This document shows, piece after piece, positions 5,668 through 14,797 of a DNA stretch of 18,566 bases. The number at the start of each line of letters is the position of its first letter. Positions within the stretch are counted from its first letter, which is position 1. The notes beneath the pieces were generated by a model. It saw only the letters and a program-made list of their open reading frames with translations. It was not told the DNA's origin and ran no database searches. The stretch spans positions 1-18,566 of the forward strand of contig CALEBD010000323.1 in NCBI GenBank assembly GCA_937944945.1, written 5' to 3'. The translations under genes were made by a program, and so were the position numbers. The stretch is from an uncultured Clostridium sp. GTDB lineage: Bacteria; Bacillota; Clostridia; Peptostreptococcales; Peptostreptococcaceae.

Positions 5668-8172
5668 ATGAAGAATACTAAAAGTTTCCCTGCACAGAAA
5701 CTACCAATGTCAAAGAAGACACAAGCCTGGAAAGAAGCCTGCGTAGACTATGTAGTAGGCGCTGGAGATTCAGGATTTGGTGGTAATGGTAGATCTAGAT
5801 CTGACGAGATGTAGACTTACTATGATTTATATAATAGCATATATAATGAAAAGGATCTTAAATATGTAACCAATCCATTTAAACAAGATGATGGATTTCC
5901 TGCTATGGCATAGGATTATAATATCATCAAACCATATGTAGATCAGTTACTTGGTGAAGAAACTAAGAGACCTTTTAATTTTCATCCACAACGCACAAGT
6001 GATATAGCTGCTAGTGAACTATAGGAAAAAGCCAAAGAAATGCTAATGGATTATATTCAGGCTACTATAGCTAGTAAGTTAAGTCCAGAACAAGCAGCCA
6101 GATATGAACAAGCATTAGCTACAGGAGAAATCTAGACTCCAGAAGCTATAGCTAAGTATCTATAGAAAGATTATAAAGATATAGCAGAAACTGAAGCTTA
6201 TCACGCATTACAATTCCTAAAGAGGAAGTTGAATCTTACCCATGAATTCTATAAAGGTTGGAAAGATGCTTTAATAGGTGGAGAAGAAATATACTACATA
6301 GGTGTAATCAATGGAGATCCTTATGTAGAAAGAGTAAACCCTATGTATTTTGATTATGAGCATTCTTTAGACTTAGAATTCATAGATGATGCAGCATGGT
6401 GTCGTAGAAAGATGATTATGTCTGCTACTGAAATATACGATAGATTCTATGATAAAATGTCTGAAAGACAATTGAATGAACTACTAGAACTTATTGATCA
6501 AAGACCTGGAGCAGGTAATAATCCAGAGATAAGAAAGACTAGTATAGATTATGAATCTATTAAGCTACATAAGATTAATAGTTTTACAGATAATCCATTT
6601 GATATAGACCATATAGTAGTATATCACTGCTGTTGGAAGTCTTTCAAAAAGATAGGATTTGTTACTTTACTAAACCCAGAAACTGGAGAAGCTGAAGAAT
6701 TTCAAGTAGATGAAGATTACAAAGTAACAGGTACAGAACAATCTGTAGAATGGGATTGGATTATTGAAGTATGGGAAGGATATAGAATAGGTGATGATAT
6801 GTATATAGGAATTCAACCTATTGAATATCAACATATATCTGCTGATAATCCTAATTCACAGAAATTGCCTTATACTGGAGTAGTATATAATAATACTAAT
6901 AGTAAGCCTAGATCACTAGTAAGTATGATGAAACCATTACAGTATATGTATATTGTAGTATGGTATAGACTTGAATTAGCATTATCTAGAGATAAAGGTA
7001 AAGTAGCAGTAATGGATATTACTTAGATACCCAAATCTATGAATATTGATGTTAATAAGTGGATGCATTACTTAAGTGCACTAGGTGTAGCTTTTATTAA
7101 TCCTTATGATGAAGGATGGGATATACCAGGACGTGAAGGAGGTAAGCCATCTCAATTCAACTAGTTATCTTCTTGGGACTTAACTATGAGTAATGTAATA
7201 GCTGAGTATATTCAATTGATGCAAAAGATTGAAGACATGGTAGCTAAGCTTACTGGTATTACTCCACAAAGACAAGGGTAGATTGCTGCTAGTGAATTAG
7301 TGGGTAATACTAATACTGCTGTTAGTATGTCTTATCATATTACTGAACCTTGGTTCTGGAATCACAATTAGGTAAAAAGAAGAGTATTAACTATGCTGTT
7401 GAACACTTCTAAAGCTGCTTGGAAAGATAGTAAGAAATACTTGAATTATATATTAGATGATGCTACTAGAGCATTTGTACAATTATCTGATAATTTCTTC
7501 TACGAAGATATGGATATATTTGTAGATGATAGTACTAAGAATCAACAGTATATAGATCAATTAAAGCAATTGCTACAACCTGCTATGCAGAACGGTGCCA
7601 GTCTGTTAGATATTGCTGAAATCATTACTTTAGATAACATGAGTATGATTAAGAATAGGCTTGAGGAAATTGAACAGAAAAGAATGGAACAGATGCAGCA
7701 ACAGCAGCAAGCTGAACAACAAGCACAACAACAAATGGCAGAACAACAGAATCAGCTTAAAGAAGAAGAGCTTATGCTTAAGGAAGCAGAAATGGATCTT
7801 GAAAAATATAAAGTAGATCAAGACAATGCTACTAAAATTACTGTAGCACAACTTAATGCTTATCGTGGTGCTGAGAATATGGATCAAGATATGAATGGAA
7901 TTCCTGATCCAATTGAAATAGGAAAACAGGCTCTAGAACAGTAGAAGATAAATTCTGATATTGCTACTAAACAATTAGAACTCAACAATAAGCGTAGAGA
8001 AATAGAGCAGAAGAGAGAAGCTGAAAATAAGAAGATACAGCTTGAAAAAGATAGAATGAAGCATGAAACTGAGTTGCAACGTATGTCTGATAAAGCTGCT
8101 ATGGATAGAGAGAAATTAAAGGCAAAGACAGCTTTGCGAAATAAAGTGGTAGGCGAATCTAAATCTAAATAA
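5668..8172 (+). CDS. Portal protein, 834 aa, 10 in-frame TAG
   Basis: The frame from ATG 5668 to TAA 8170-8172, with ten TAG codons read as Gln, gives an 834-residue protein. Its place directly after TerL, its length and its content fit the crAss-like portal, the dodecameric ring at the DNA entry vertex. An early segment carries NPFKQDDGFPAMA and VDQLLGEETKRPFNFHPQ, typical of portal N-terminal cores. The centre has WDWIIEVWEGYRIGDDMYIG and a long helix around MQKIEDMVAKLTGITPQRQG. From about residue 670 it becomes Gln-rich and then coiled coil. Within that tail, residues 739-750 (DQDMNGIPDPIE) match a calcium-binding EF-hand loop. The first TAG is codon 49, so unsuppressed translation would yield only 48 residues. 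The start is a TAATTATG junction with TerL. Confidence 0.9.
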
Positions 8173-8174
8173 AC

Positions 8175-8624
8175 ATGAATTGGTTTAAAGAAACATGGTG
8201 GTTAGTAAAGCAGCTATTTACTACTACTAAAAATAAAGACAAAGTATAGTATAAGCATATGGATCATTATCCATTTAGTGGTTACTCTGCAATGAGTTGG
8301 TGTGGGTATATTTTAACCAAAAAGAAAGAATCTGATATTAAAACTACTACTTGGAATCACGAAAATATACATTTATAGTAGGCTAAAGATAAAGGTAGTT
8401 GGTTAAAGTATTATGCTGATTATGTATGGGAGTGGATTAAAGGTAATCCTATTACTTATCCAGCATCTTCTGCATACTATACGATCCCTTATGAAATGGA
8501 AGCATATGCAAACGAAGATAAATCTGATTACGAAATTAATACAAATAAGTATAAAATAAAAAATCGTAAAAAGACTTACAAAGAGAATAGGAAAAATTGG
8601 TTTAATTATATTAAAACTTTATAA
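8175..8624 (+). CDS. Putative HExxH metallopeptidase next to portal, 149 aa, 3 TAG
   Basis: HENIH at residues 62-66 is a zinc-binding HExxH motif. About 40 residues later, YTIPYEMEAYANE supplies a likely third ligand, Glu107, in the [FY]ExEAY context seen in small phage and Bacteroidota gluzincins. An aromatic stretch between them (KYYADYVWEWIKG) fits that family, in which HExxH is often followed by two Gln residues. Here those two positions (68 and 69) are consecutive TAG codons at 8376-8381, supporting TAG as Gln. A third TAG is codon 25. The N-terminus is aromatic and basic, the C-terminus strongly basic, and there is no clear signal peptide. It begins two bases after the portal stop. A role in virion maturation or as an injected protein is inference. 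Confidence 0.78.
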
Positions 8625-8626
8625 TT

Positions 8627-8689
8627 ATGGCATGTGGTGGAAAGAAAGGTGGCAAGAAGTTATCTAAAAGTGGAAAGAAAAGTAAATAA
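8627..8689 (+). CDS. 20-aa lysine/glycine-rich peptide
   Basis: A 20-codon frame from ATG 8627 to TAA 8687-8689 encodes a peptide beginning MACGGKKGGKK and ending in KSK. It has nine lysines, five glycines, one cysteine and no acidic residue. It starts and ends with the same TAATTATG junction used by neighbouring genes, which is the main evidence that it is translated. If it were not a gene there would be an odd 67-base gap between two HExxH genes. Such a basic peptide could bind DNA, RNA or an acidic protein, but nothing identifies a function. Confidence 0.55.
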   Translation: MACGGKKGGKKLSKSGKKSK

Positions 8690-8691
8690 TT

Positions 8692-9828
8692 ATGGAACGT
8701 GAAGCATTTAGATAGAGAATGCAACAGTATAAGTAGGCTAGGGAGAATAATCCCTAGCTTAAATACTGGGATTGGAAGAAGTATGCAGATGGTGGTACTA
8801 TAGATGAAATCCCACCACAGACTACTAGTGAAAGACCTATTACTAACTTTGACCCTAAAGGAGATCCATATAATCCTACATATGGATATAACCCAGGTGC
8901 AGGCTATGTAAGAAGTGTATTTGATTTATACGATGCTCCAGTTATTGGTGACGCTTTAAGTATATACGATGCAACACAGGCTTTAAAGAATAAAGATTGG
9001 TTAGGGGCTGGATTAGCAGCATTGACAGTTGTACCATTCATTCCAACGGTTAGTAATTATAAGAAATCATTAAATCAGCAACTAAACAGAATAACGGGAA
9101 TTACTCCAGATATAAGTAAGTTATAGAAACAATCTGACTGGAATGATTTACGCAATAGAAGTATTGAAAGATTGTATGATCCAGAGGTTAGAGCTAGAGC
9201 TGCTAAAATTAAATCTGATTATAATGTAGATTTACAAAGTACATATGATAAAATCATAAACTAGTACGAAAATGATTATTTTAGTTTACCAGAAGCTGAA
9301 ATAATGTAGTTATAGGATGCTAAAGCTATGATAGATCTGTAGGAAGAAGCTGCAAGAAGATACAAACAATATGGTATAAAACCAACATAGAAAGATTTTA
9401 GAATAAAAATAGATAATGCGGTTACTCCTAGTTAGGAAATAACTAATCACGAAATTAATCATTTTAATCAGTATATACATCAAGATAATCCTTCTTGGAA
9501 CAAATCGGAATTAGATAAAATAACAAAGCAATTTAAGGGGAAACTTAGAGATAAAAATCCGATAGACCCTGAGAATACTAGCTATTTTATGAATTGGATG
9601 GAATAGAATGCTTATGGTATAAATATGTTAGATAGATTGAAAGAATTAAACATAAAACCTACTAAACAAAATATACTTAAATATTTAAAAAGTTTACCAG
9701 ATACGGATTCTATTAAGAAAGCAGCTTTGTAGTTTAAAAATCTAGACGATTACATAAAATAGTTAAACACTATGCCATTAGCAGATAATGGTAATATTAA
9801 TGAAATTGAAAATTATAATTTTGCATAA
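8692..9828 (+). CDS. Large HExxH protein with toxin-like N-terminal segment, 378 aa, 13 TAG
   Basis: The frame from ATG 8692 to TAA 9826-9828 is open when 13 TAG codons are read as Gln. The N-terminus (residues 1-40) is polar and contains KYWDWKKYADGGTIDEI. Residues about 75-120 run VIGDALSIYDATQALKNKDW then GAGLAALTVVPFIP. This alternation of a VIGDALSIYDA segment and a small-residue hydrophobic helix resembles the pre-toxin region found before toxin domains in bacterial polymorphic toxins. HEINH at 253-257 is an HExxH zinc motif, with Glu304 in MNWMEQNAYG as a plausible third ligand. A charged helical tail follows. The protein lies between portal-associated and scaffold genes, so it may be a virion component or an injected protein. 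This assignment is motif-based; the substrate is unknown. Confidence 0.75.
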
Positions 9829-9849
9829 ATCTAATTAAATATTTTAATT

Positions 9850-11031
9850 ATGGATAAAAAGATGACATTAGGTGGATTTGAAGCTGTACTAGATAGCTTT
9901 ATCCCTAATCCAGACGGTGGTTTTAGAAATTCAAATGTTGATGAAAACGTTAATGTTAACGCTGATGACTTTGAATCACTAGACGATGAAGAATTGGAAG
10001 ATATTAAAAATAACAATATCGAAGTAAAGAATAAGAAAGAAAAACCAGTAGAAGAACAAGATACTGAGGAAGAAGAAATCGAAGAAGAAGATATTGAAGA
10101 TAAATCAAAACGTAAGCCTGGTAGACCTCGTAAAGAAGAAACTATTGAGGAAGAAATAGAAGAGGAAGAAGGTGTCGAAGATAACAACGAAGAAAATGTT
10201 GTTACTAACTTCTTTGATGCTATGGCTGAAAAACTTAATTGGGAATTTGAAGAAGATGAAGATAAACCCAAAAGTGTTGATGAGTTAATTAATTACTTCC
10301 AAAATGTCATTGAAGAAAATAGTAAGCCTGAATACTCTAGTGAAGAAGTTGAAGCACTAGATAATTTCGTAAAGCAAGGTGGAGATTTAAAGAAGTATCT
10401 GACTATTGGTGCTGAGTTAGATTTAGATGATATTGATATTGAAGATGAAGCTAATCAGAAGTTAGTAGTAAAACAATTACTTAAAGAAAAAGGATTCTCT
10501 ACTAATAAGATTGATAAGTTGGTAAGTAGATACGAAGAAGCTGGATTACTTGAAGATGAAGCACAAGACGCTTTAGAAGATCTTAAAGAGATTAAAGAGG
10601 AAAAGAAGAAACAGCTATTAGAGGATCAGAAAAAGGCTTATCAGATATAGTTGCAGAGACAACAGCAATTCTACGATAACGTTGTTAGCGAAATAAAAGG
10701 CTTAAAGAATATACGTGGTATTACAGTCCCTGAAAAAGATAAAAAGGTTTTAATGGATTATATACTTAAGCCAGACACAGACGGTAAAACAAAGTACCAA
10801 AAGGACTATGCTAAGGGTGGTGTTAAGAATCTCATAGAATCGGCATACTTTACAATGAATGCTGATAAGCTTATTGAGGCTGCTAAACGTGAAGGAAATA
10901 ATTCAGCTATTGATAAGTTTAGACGAAGTTTAAAATCTAGTAGTATTACTACTAAATCTAGAAAACAAGCTACGGGTTCTGATGATGATCCAATTTGGTT
11001 CTCAGCTGCACGACAACTGCGTATATCATAA
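9850..11031 (+). CDS. Acidic scaffold-like capsid assembly protein, 393 aa, one TAG
   Basis: TAG 10648-10650 read as Gln joins two stretches into 393 residues from ATG 9850 to TAA 11029-11031. The first 115 residues are extremely acidic, with long Glu runs, interrupted by a basic patch at about 85-95 containing KPGRPRK, the core of an AT-hook DNA-binding motif. The middle and end are helical, with a likely coiled coil near residues 225-275 (EDEAQDALEDLKEIKEEKKK). The C-terminus is basic and Ser-rich (FRRSLKSSSITTKSRK). An acidic, helical protein immediately upstream of the major capsid gene is typical of scaffolding proteins, which shape the prohead and then leave; this is inferred from position and composition. 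The start is a TAATTATG site preceded by an AT palindrome at 9833-9849. Confidence 0.72.
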
Positions 11032-11073
11032 TAATTAATTATATAAATAAAAAAATTAAATTACTAGTATTTT

Positions 11074-12540
11074 ATGAATAATAATATTCTTAATAACCTC
11101 CAATTATACAAAGGTAAATGGTTTTCTGATTTGATCGACACTAATAAGATTAGTCTCGCTTCTCAGCAAAGACCTTATGAGGTATCTACTATCCTGTCAT
11201 ACGTATTTGGTACTAAAGATAATGGTTACAGTACTTCTCTTGATATGTTGACAGGTGGTCTTGGAAATGTAATGACTATTGATCAGCCTTCATTTGAATG
11301 GGGTGTTATGATTGACCAAGATAGAGCTGTTACAATTCGTGACGCTAAATGGAATGGCGCTGCAATTAGTGAAAATTCTACTCCGGGTTTGGGCAATACT
11401 CCTATTACTTTGTGGTTGGAAGATGCATGGTTTGGTCCTGGTGCTACTATCGAATTTGATGACAAGAGTCAAGCACGTATTCAGGATGCTCCGTATCAAG
11501 ATGGTAATCTGTATGTTTATACAGTATTTGTATCTAACGGTAGCCCTGCTTCTTATATTGATCCTGCTGTTTTATCTTCTGGTTGCCAAGTAAACCGTTT
11601 GGCTTCTGCTTATGAAGAATACAGTGAAGAGGCTGATATCCTGAACTACAACACTCATTTCAAAATGCGTAATTATTTGACTACAGTACGTTTGTCTTAT
11701 GATATTACAGGTTCTGCTTTCTCTACAGTTATGGCAGTAGCTTTGAAAGATCCTAAGACTGGTAAAACTTCTTACTTGTGGTCTACATTCCAGGAATGGG
11801 TTGCAATGCGCGAATGGTACAAACGTCTTGAAAGAGCTTTGGTATACAATCAGAATAATGTAAATAAAGATGGTTCTTGTAACCTGAAAGGTAAGAACGG
11901 TCGTCCTGCATTTATTGGTGCTGGTTTGTTGGAACAGATTGCTCCATCTAATAGACGTTATTATACTCGTTTAACAGCAGAACTGTTGGAAGATTTCTTG
12001 TTTGATCTGTCTTATAATGTACTTGGTACTAATGAACGTAAATTCGTTGCATTGACAGGTGAAATGGGTATGCGTGAATTTGACCGTGTACTTAAAGAAA
12101 AGATGGCTAACATGAACTTGATCGACACAGTATTCGTAACTGGTTCTGGTGACAACTTGAAATTCGGTGGTCAGTTCAAGACTTACGCTATGTCTAATGG
12201 TATCGAATTGACTTTGAAGTATTTCCCGTTGTATGACAATACTATTTACAATCGTCAGTTGCATCCGGTTACTTTGAAACCGTTGGAATCTTACCGTATG
12301 ACATTCTTGGATTTGGGTCGTCGTGATGGTGAAGCTAACATTGTTAAAGTAGTTCGTAAAGATCGTGAATTCGTTAACTGGTGTACAGCTGGTTCTGTAA
12401 CTCCTGCTGGTTACGCTCACTCTAACACAGAAGTTCGTTCTAATGCTAAGGATGGATACAGCTGCCACTTCCTCGGAGAAGTGGGCATCATGTTAAGAGA
12501 TCCTCGTGCATGTGGAGAATTGATCATGATGGCTGAGTAA
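11074..12540 (+). CDS. Major capsid protein, 488 aa, no TAG
   Basis: The 488-residue product has the length and character of the crAss-like major capsid protein, an HK97-fold protein that builds the icosahedral shell. Recognisable stretches include the N-terminal WFSDLIDTNKISLASQQRPY, then PITLWLEDAWFGPGAT, then WSTFQEWVAMREWYKRLERA. The C-terminus has SCHFLGEVGIMLRDPRACGE, likely part of the axial domain. It contains no in-frame TAG although both neighbouring blocks do. Its codon use also differs: Arg is mostly CGT rather than AGA, and TTG, CTG and GGT are frequent, as expected for very high expression. The 42-base AT-rich leader and the hairpin after the stop (12557-12582) set it apart as a strongly expressed unit. 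Confidence 0.93.
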   Translation: MNNNILNNLQLYKGKWFSDLIDTNKISLASQQRPYEVSTILSYVFGTKDNGYSTSLDMLTGGLGNVMTIDQPSFEWGVMIDQDRAVTIRDAKWNGAAISENSTPGLGNTPITLWLEDAWFGPGATIEFDDKSQARIQDAPYQDGNLYVYTVFVSNGSPASYIDPAVLSSGCQVNRLASAYEEYSEEADILNYNTHFKMRNYLTTVRLSYDITGSAFSTVMAVALKDPKTGKTSYLWSTFQEWVAMREWYKRLERALVYNQNNVNKDGSCNLKGKNGRPAFIGAGLLEQIAPSNRRYYTRLTAELLEDFLFDLSYNVLGTNERKFVALTGEMGMREFDRVLKEKMANMNLIDTVFVTGSGDNLKFGGQFKTYAMSNGIELTLKYFPLYDNTIYNRQLHPVTLKPLESYRMTFLDLGRRDGEANIVKVVRKDREFVNWCTAGSVTPAGYAHSNTEVRSNAKDGYSCHFLGEVGIMLRDPRACGELIMMAE

Positions 12541-12556
12541 TTCAGTCAAAAATATA

Positions 12557-12582
12557 AGGGGCTTGAATGCTAGCGAGCCCCT
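12557..12582 (+). terminator. Hairpin after the major capsid gene
   Basis: AGGGGCT (12557-12563) and AGCCCCT (12576-12582) form a perfect 7-bp GC-rich stem with a 12-base loop, starting 16 bases after the capsid stop. No U-tract follows (ATAATACT), so it may be a partial terminator, or a 3'-end stabiliser that keeps capsid mRNA more abundant than downstream message. The function is inferred from location and shape. Confidence 0.65.
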
Positions 12583-12615
12583 ATAATACTAACTTGATAA
12601 TCTAATTTTATAATT

Positions 12616-13368
12616 ATGGAAGTAATCGTTAGAATGACAAAAGTAAATCCTTGGACAGGATTGATTAAATGGTCTAACTGCTTTGATTTTATTAGTTCTT
12701 ACTGGACTAGATCTGGTAGTAGATACACTGGTTTAAAAGCAGACAAAGCTAGAGAACTAGAACAGAAAATGGGTAAAGCTGAAGGAGAATTAGATCCTGA
12801 TAGTACATTTTGGGATACATTTGCAATTAAGATTGGTAAGAAAGAATTAGTAATTAATACTGATAGACCTGAAGGAGAATTGCAATATTTATTCCTATTA
12901 GGACATAAGAGAGTAGCAAATGGCATTGATAAAGTAACTCCATCTACTGATTATGTACTTATAAATAAAGAAGCTGAAGCAGAACAAATTAATAAAGCTA
13001 ACAAAGTTAAACGTGATGCTTATAGAGCATTAGATAAGATGAGTCTTGAAGATATGCGCAAATGTCTTAGACTATTTGGAGTTAAAGCTGACACTATGTC
13101 TAATGAATTGGTTGAAGCTAGACTTGGTGAAAACGTAGAAGCTGATCCAGCAAGATTTATTAGAATTTGGGTAGACAATCCTAATAAAGAAATTAACTTT
13201 GTAATTGAAGAAGCTTTAAGTAAAAATATTATTCGTAAGAACAGGGCATCATATTACTTTGGTACTGATCTTATTGGTAACGGTCTTGAAGATGTAATTG
13301 CATATTTGAAAGACAAAAAGAATCAAGATATTTACTTAAGTATTATGTCTGAAATAAAATCTAAATAA
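12616..13368 (+). CDS. Virion-associated-type protein downstream of MCP, 250 aa, no TAG
   Basis: The 250-residue product starts at a TAATTATG site after the capsid hairpin. Its N-terminal half is mixed alpha/beta with a strand-rich opening (MEVIVRMTKVNPWTG) and a repeated pattern of short hydrophobic strands (WDTFAIKIGKKELVINT, LQYLFLLGHKRV). The second half is helical and contains MSLEDMRKCLRLFGVKADTM, which resembles a SAP/LEM-like helix-extension-helix segment, then FIRIWVDNPNKE and a final helix. Genes in this position of crAss-like phages encode structural or capsid-associated proteins. I cannot name it more precisely. It lacks TAG, like the capsid gene, suggesting a product needed in quantity. 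Its TAA overlaps the next ATG (TAATG). Confidence 0.72.
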   Translation: MEVIVRMTKVNPWTGLIKWSNCFDFISSYWTRSGSRYTGLKADKARELEQKMGKAEGELDPDSTFWDTFAIKIGKKELVINTDRPEGELQYLFLLGHKRVANGIDKVTPSTDYVLINKEAEAEQINKANKVKRDAYRALDKMSLEDMRKCLRLFGVKADTMSNELVEARLGENVEADPARFIRIWVDNPNKEINFVIEEALSKNIIRKNRASYYFGTDLIGNGLEDVIAYLKDKKNQDIYLSIMSEIKSK

Positions 13369-14045
13369 TGACTAGAGAACAATTTCACTCATATTTTAAA
13401 GTAGCAATGGACAAGAATTCTCAAAGCGTAGCCTTTGGGGGTTGTCCTGCTTTCTTACCAGAAGAAATAGATTACTGGTTAGATCAAGGTTTATACCAAG
13501 AAATCAGTAACAAGTTTACTGGTAATAACTACTTAAAAACTAGCTTTGAAGGATCTGTAAAACGTATTCACGACTTAGAAAAGTTAGTACATACAGATAC
13601 AAATGTTATTGCTAATACTGAAACAGACTCAAATAGATGTTATGTTACTAATCTATTTAATGGTGACAGAATGTTCTTTGTAGATGCTGTATTAAACTTC
13701 AATAACAAAAAAGCTACCATAAAGCTAATAGATCATGCAGACGCTACTAAATTTAAGAAGACTTATAATAATAATCCTTGGATAGAAGATCCAGTAGCTG
13801 TGATAGAAGATAACACTCTATATATCTATTATGATTACTTAGCTATGAGTAGTAATAGTTATTCTGTAGATATTACTTATGTTAAGTTCCCTACTAAGAT
13901 AGAGAACTTACCAGCAGATGGTATGAGTGAAATACCAGAGTATATGCAGTTTGAAGTAATTAATAGAGCTGTAGAACTAGCATTAGAAGATATTGAGTCT
14001 AAGAGAATATAGACTAAATCACAGTTGAACCAAATAGATGAATGA
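13368..14045 (+). CDS. Head-tail connector / ring-like protein, copy 1, 225 aa, one TAG
   Basis: With TAG 14010-14012 read as Gln the frame runs from ATG 13368 to TGA 14043-14045, 225 residues. The TAG adds only the last eleven residues, so most of the protein would form even without suppression. The N-terminal part has an acidic helix (LPEEIDYWLDQGLYQEISNK), then FEGSVKRIHDLEKLV. The centre is beta-rich (MFFVDAVLNF, ATIKLIDHAD, LYIYYDYL, VDITYVKFP). The end is helical (EIPEYMQFEVINRAVELALE). The same layout occurs in the next gene, so the two are probably distant paralogues. Proteins of this type next to the capsid gene build the connector or ring stack between portal and tail. Assignment is from layout and position. 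Confidence 0.75.
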
Positions 14046-14782
14046 TTATGACAGACCGTGGATTTCAAATCGAGTTTGAACGTAGGCTATAGTTAATGGA
14101 TCCTAATTTAGTTATTAAGGATAAGCTATCCTCAGACACTATTATATCATTCATTAATGAGGCAATTGATAAATTTTATAAAACAAGATACTCAGGTATT
14201 AACTTTAAAGCTCAAGGATTTGAGTAGACAGAAAAGCGTATAGATGATTTGCGTACTTTAGTTCGTAAAAGAAACTATTCAAATACTTAGATATCCAAAG
14301 GAACTAAAAATTCATATTCTGTTGAATTACCAGATGATTATGTATTATTACTTGGAGATACTGCTGGTATACAGCCGAGTGATGAATATCCTAACGAATG
14401 CTGGGAAAAAGACGATTTAGGTGCATATATAGTTAAGTATACAGATACGTTAGAATCTACGATTGAAACATTAGATAGACAATTAAGTAATTCACTATCT
14501 GAACACAAATTAAAATATTGTCAAGCTAGACCTTTAAAGTTAATTCAAGATAATAATGTAATATTATACACAGACGGTAAATATAAAGTAAGTGAATATG
14601 AGATTACATACTTAGCTAAGCCATCTAAAATTAATTCAAGTAATATTACTAATACCGAATATACAGATTTGCCAGAACATACACATATGGAAATTGTGAA
14701 AATGGCAATCTAGATTTATCTTGCTACTAAACCAATGTAGCACTATAATGCTTATTCCAACGAAATTGCTTCAATGGAATAA
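14042..14782 (+). CDS. Head-tail connector / ring-like protein, copy 2, 246 aa, 5 TAG
   Basis: The frame ends at TAA 14780-14782 and has five TAG codons read as Gln. ATG 14042 forms an ATGA overlap with the upstream stop; an in-frame ATG at 14048 is an equally good start two codons later. The layout repeats that of the gene before: a helix (DTIISFINEAIDKFYKTRYS), then FEQTEKRIDDLRTLV, a beta-rich middle (NSYSVELPDDYVLLLGD, NVILYTDGKYKVS) and a C-terminal helix after DLPEHTHMEIVKMAIQIYLA. The Gln in the last segment is a TAG. Paralogous stacked rings are known in crAss-like virions, so a ring or adaptor role is likely but inferred. A structured, gene-free stretch of 106 bases follows. Confidence 0.78.
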
Positions 14783-14797
14783 CAAATAAATTAATGC

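Noticed and set aside
7630..7887. 85-aa minus-strand ORF opposite the portal tail
   Set aside because: It is the complement of the Gln/Glu/Lys-rich portal segment and reads as low-complexity Leu/Phe/Cys with no support.
3605..8172. Short ORFs in TerL and portal that make them look like fragmented pseudogenes
   Set aside because: All breaks are TAG only, the motifs run in order through them in one frame, and a CUA suppressor tRNA is present. This is recoding rather than decay.
9833..9849. AT palindrome AATTAAA-TAT-TTTAATT just before the scaffold-like gene as an operator
   Set aside because: It is made only of A and T in a very AT-rich gap and includes the common TAATT start context, so a chance palindrome is likely.
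9831..10271. 146-aa Ser-rich ORF on the minus strand
   Set aside because: It is the reverse of the Glu-rich (GAA/GAG) region of the scaffold-like gene, which naturally reads as Ser and Phe codons on the other strand.
11971..12468. 165-aa antisense ORF inside the major capsid gene
   Set aside because: The sense strand encodes a clear capsid protein over the whole span. The antisense product has no recognisable motif and arises from the capsid codon bias.
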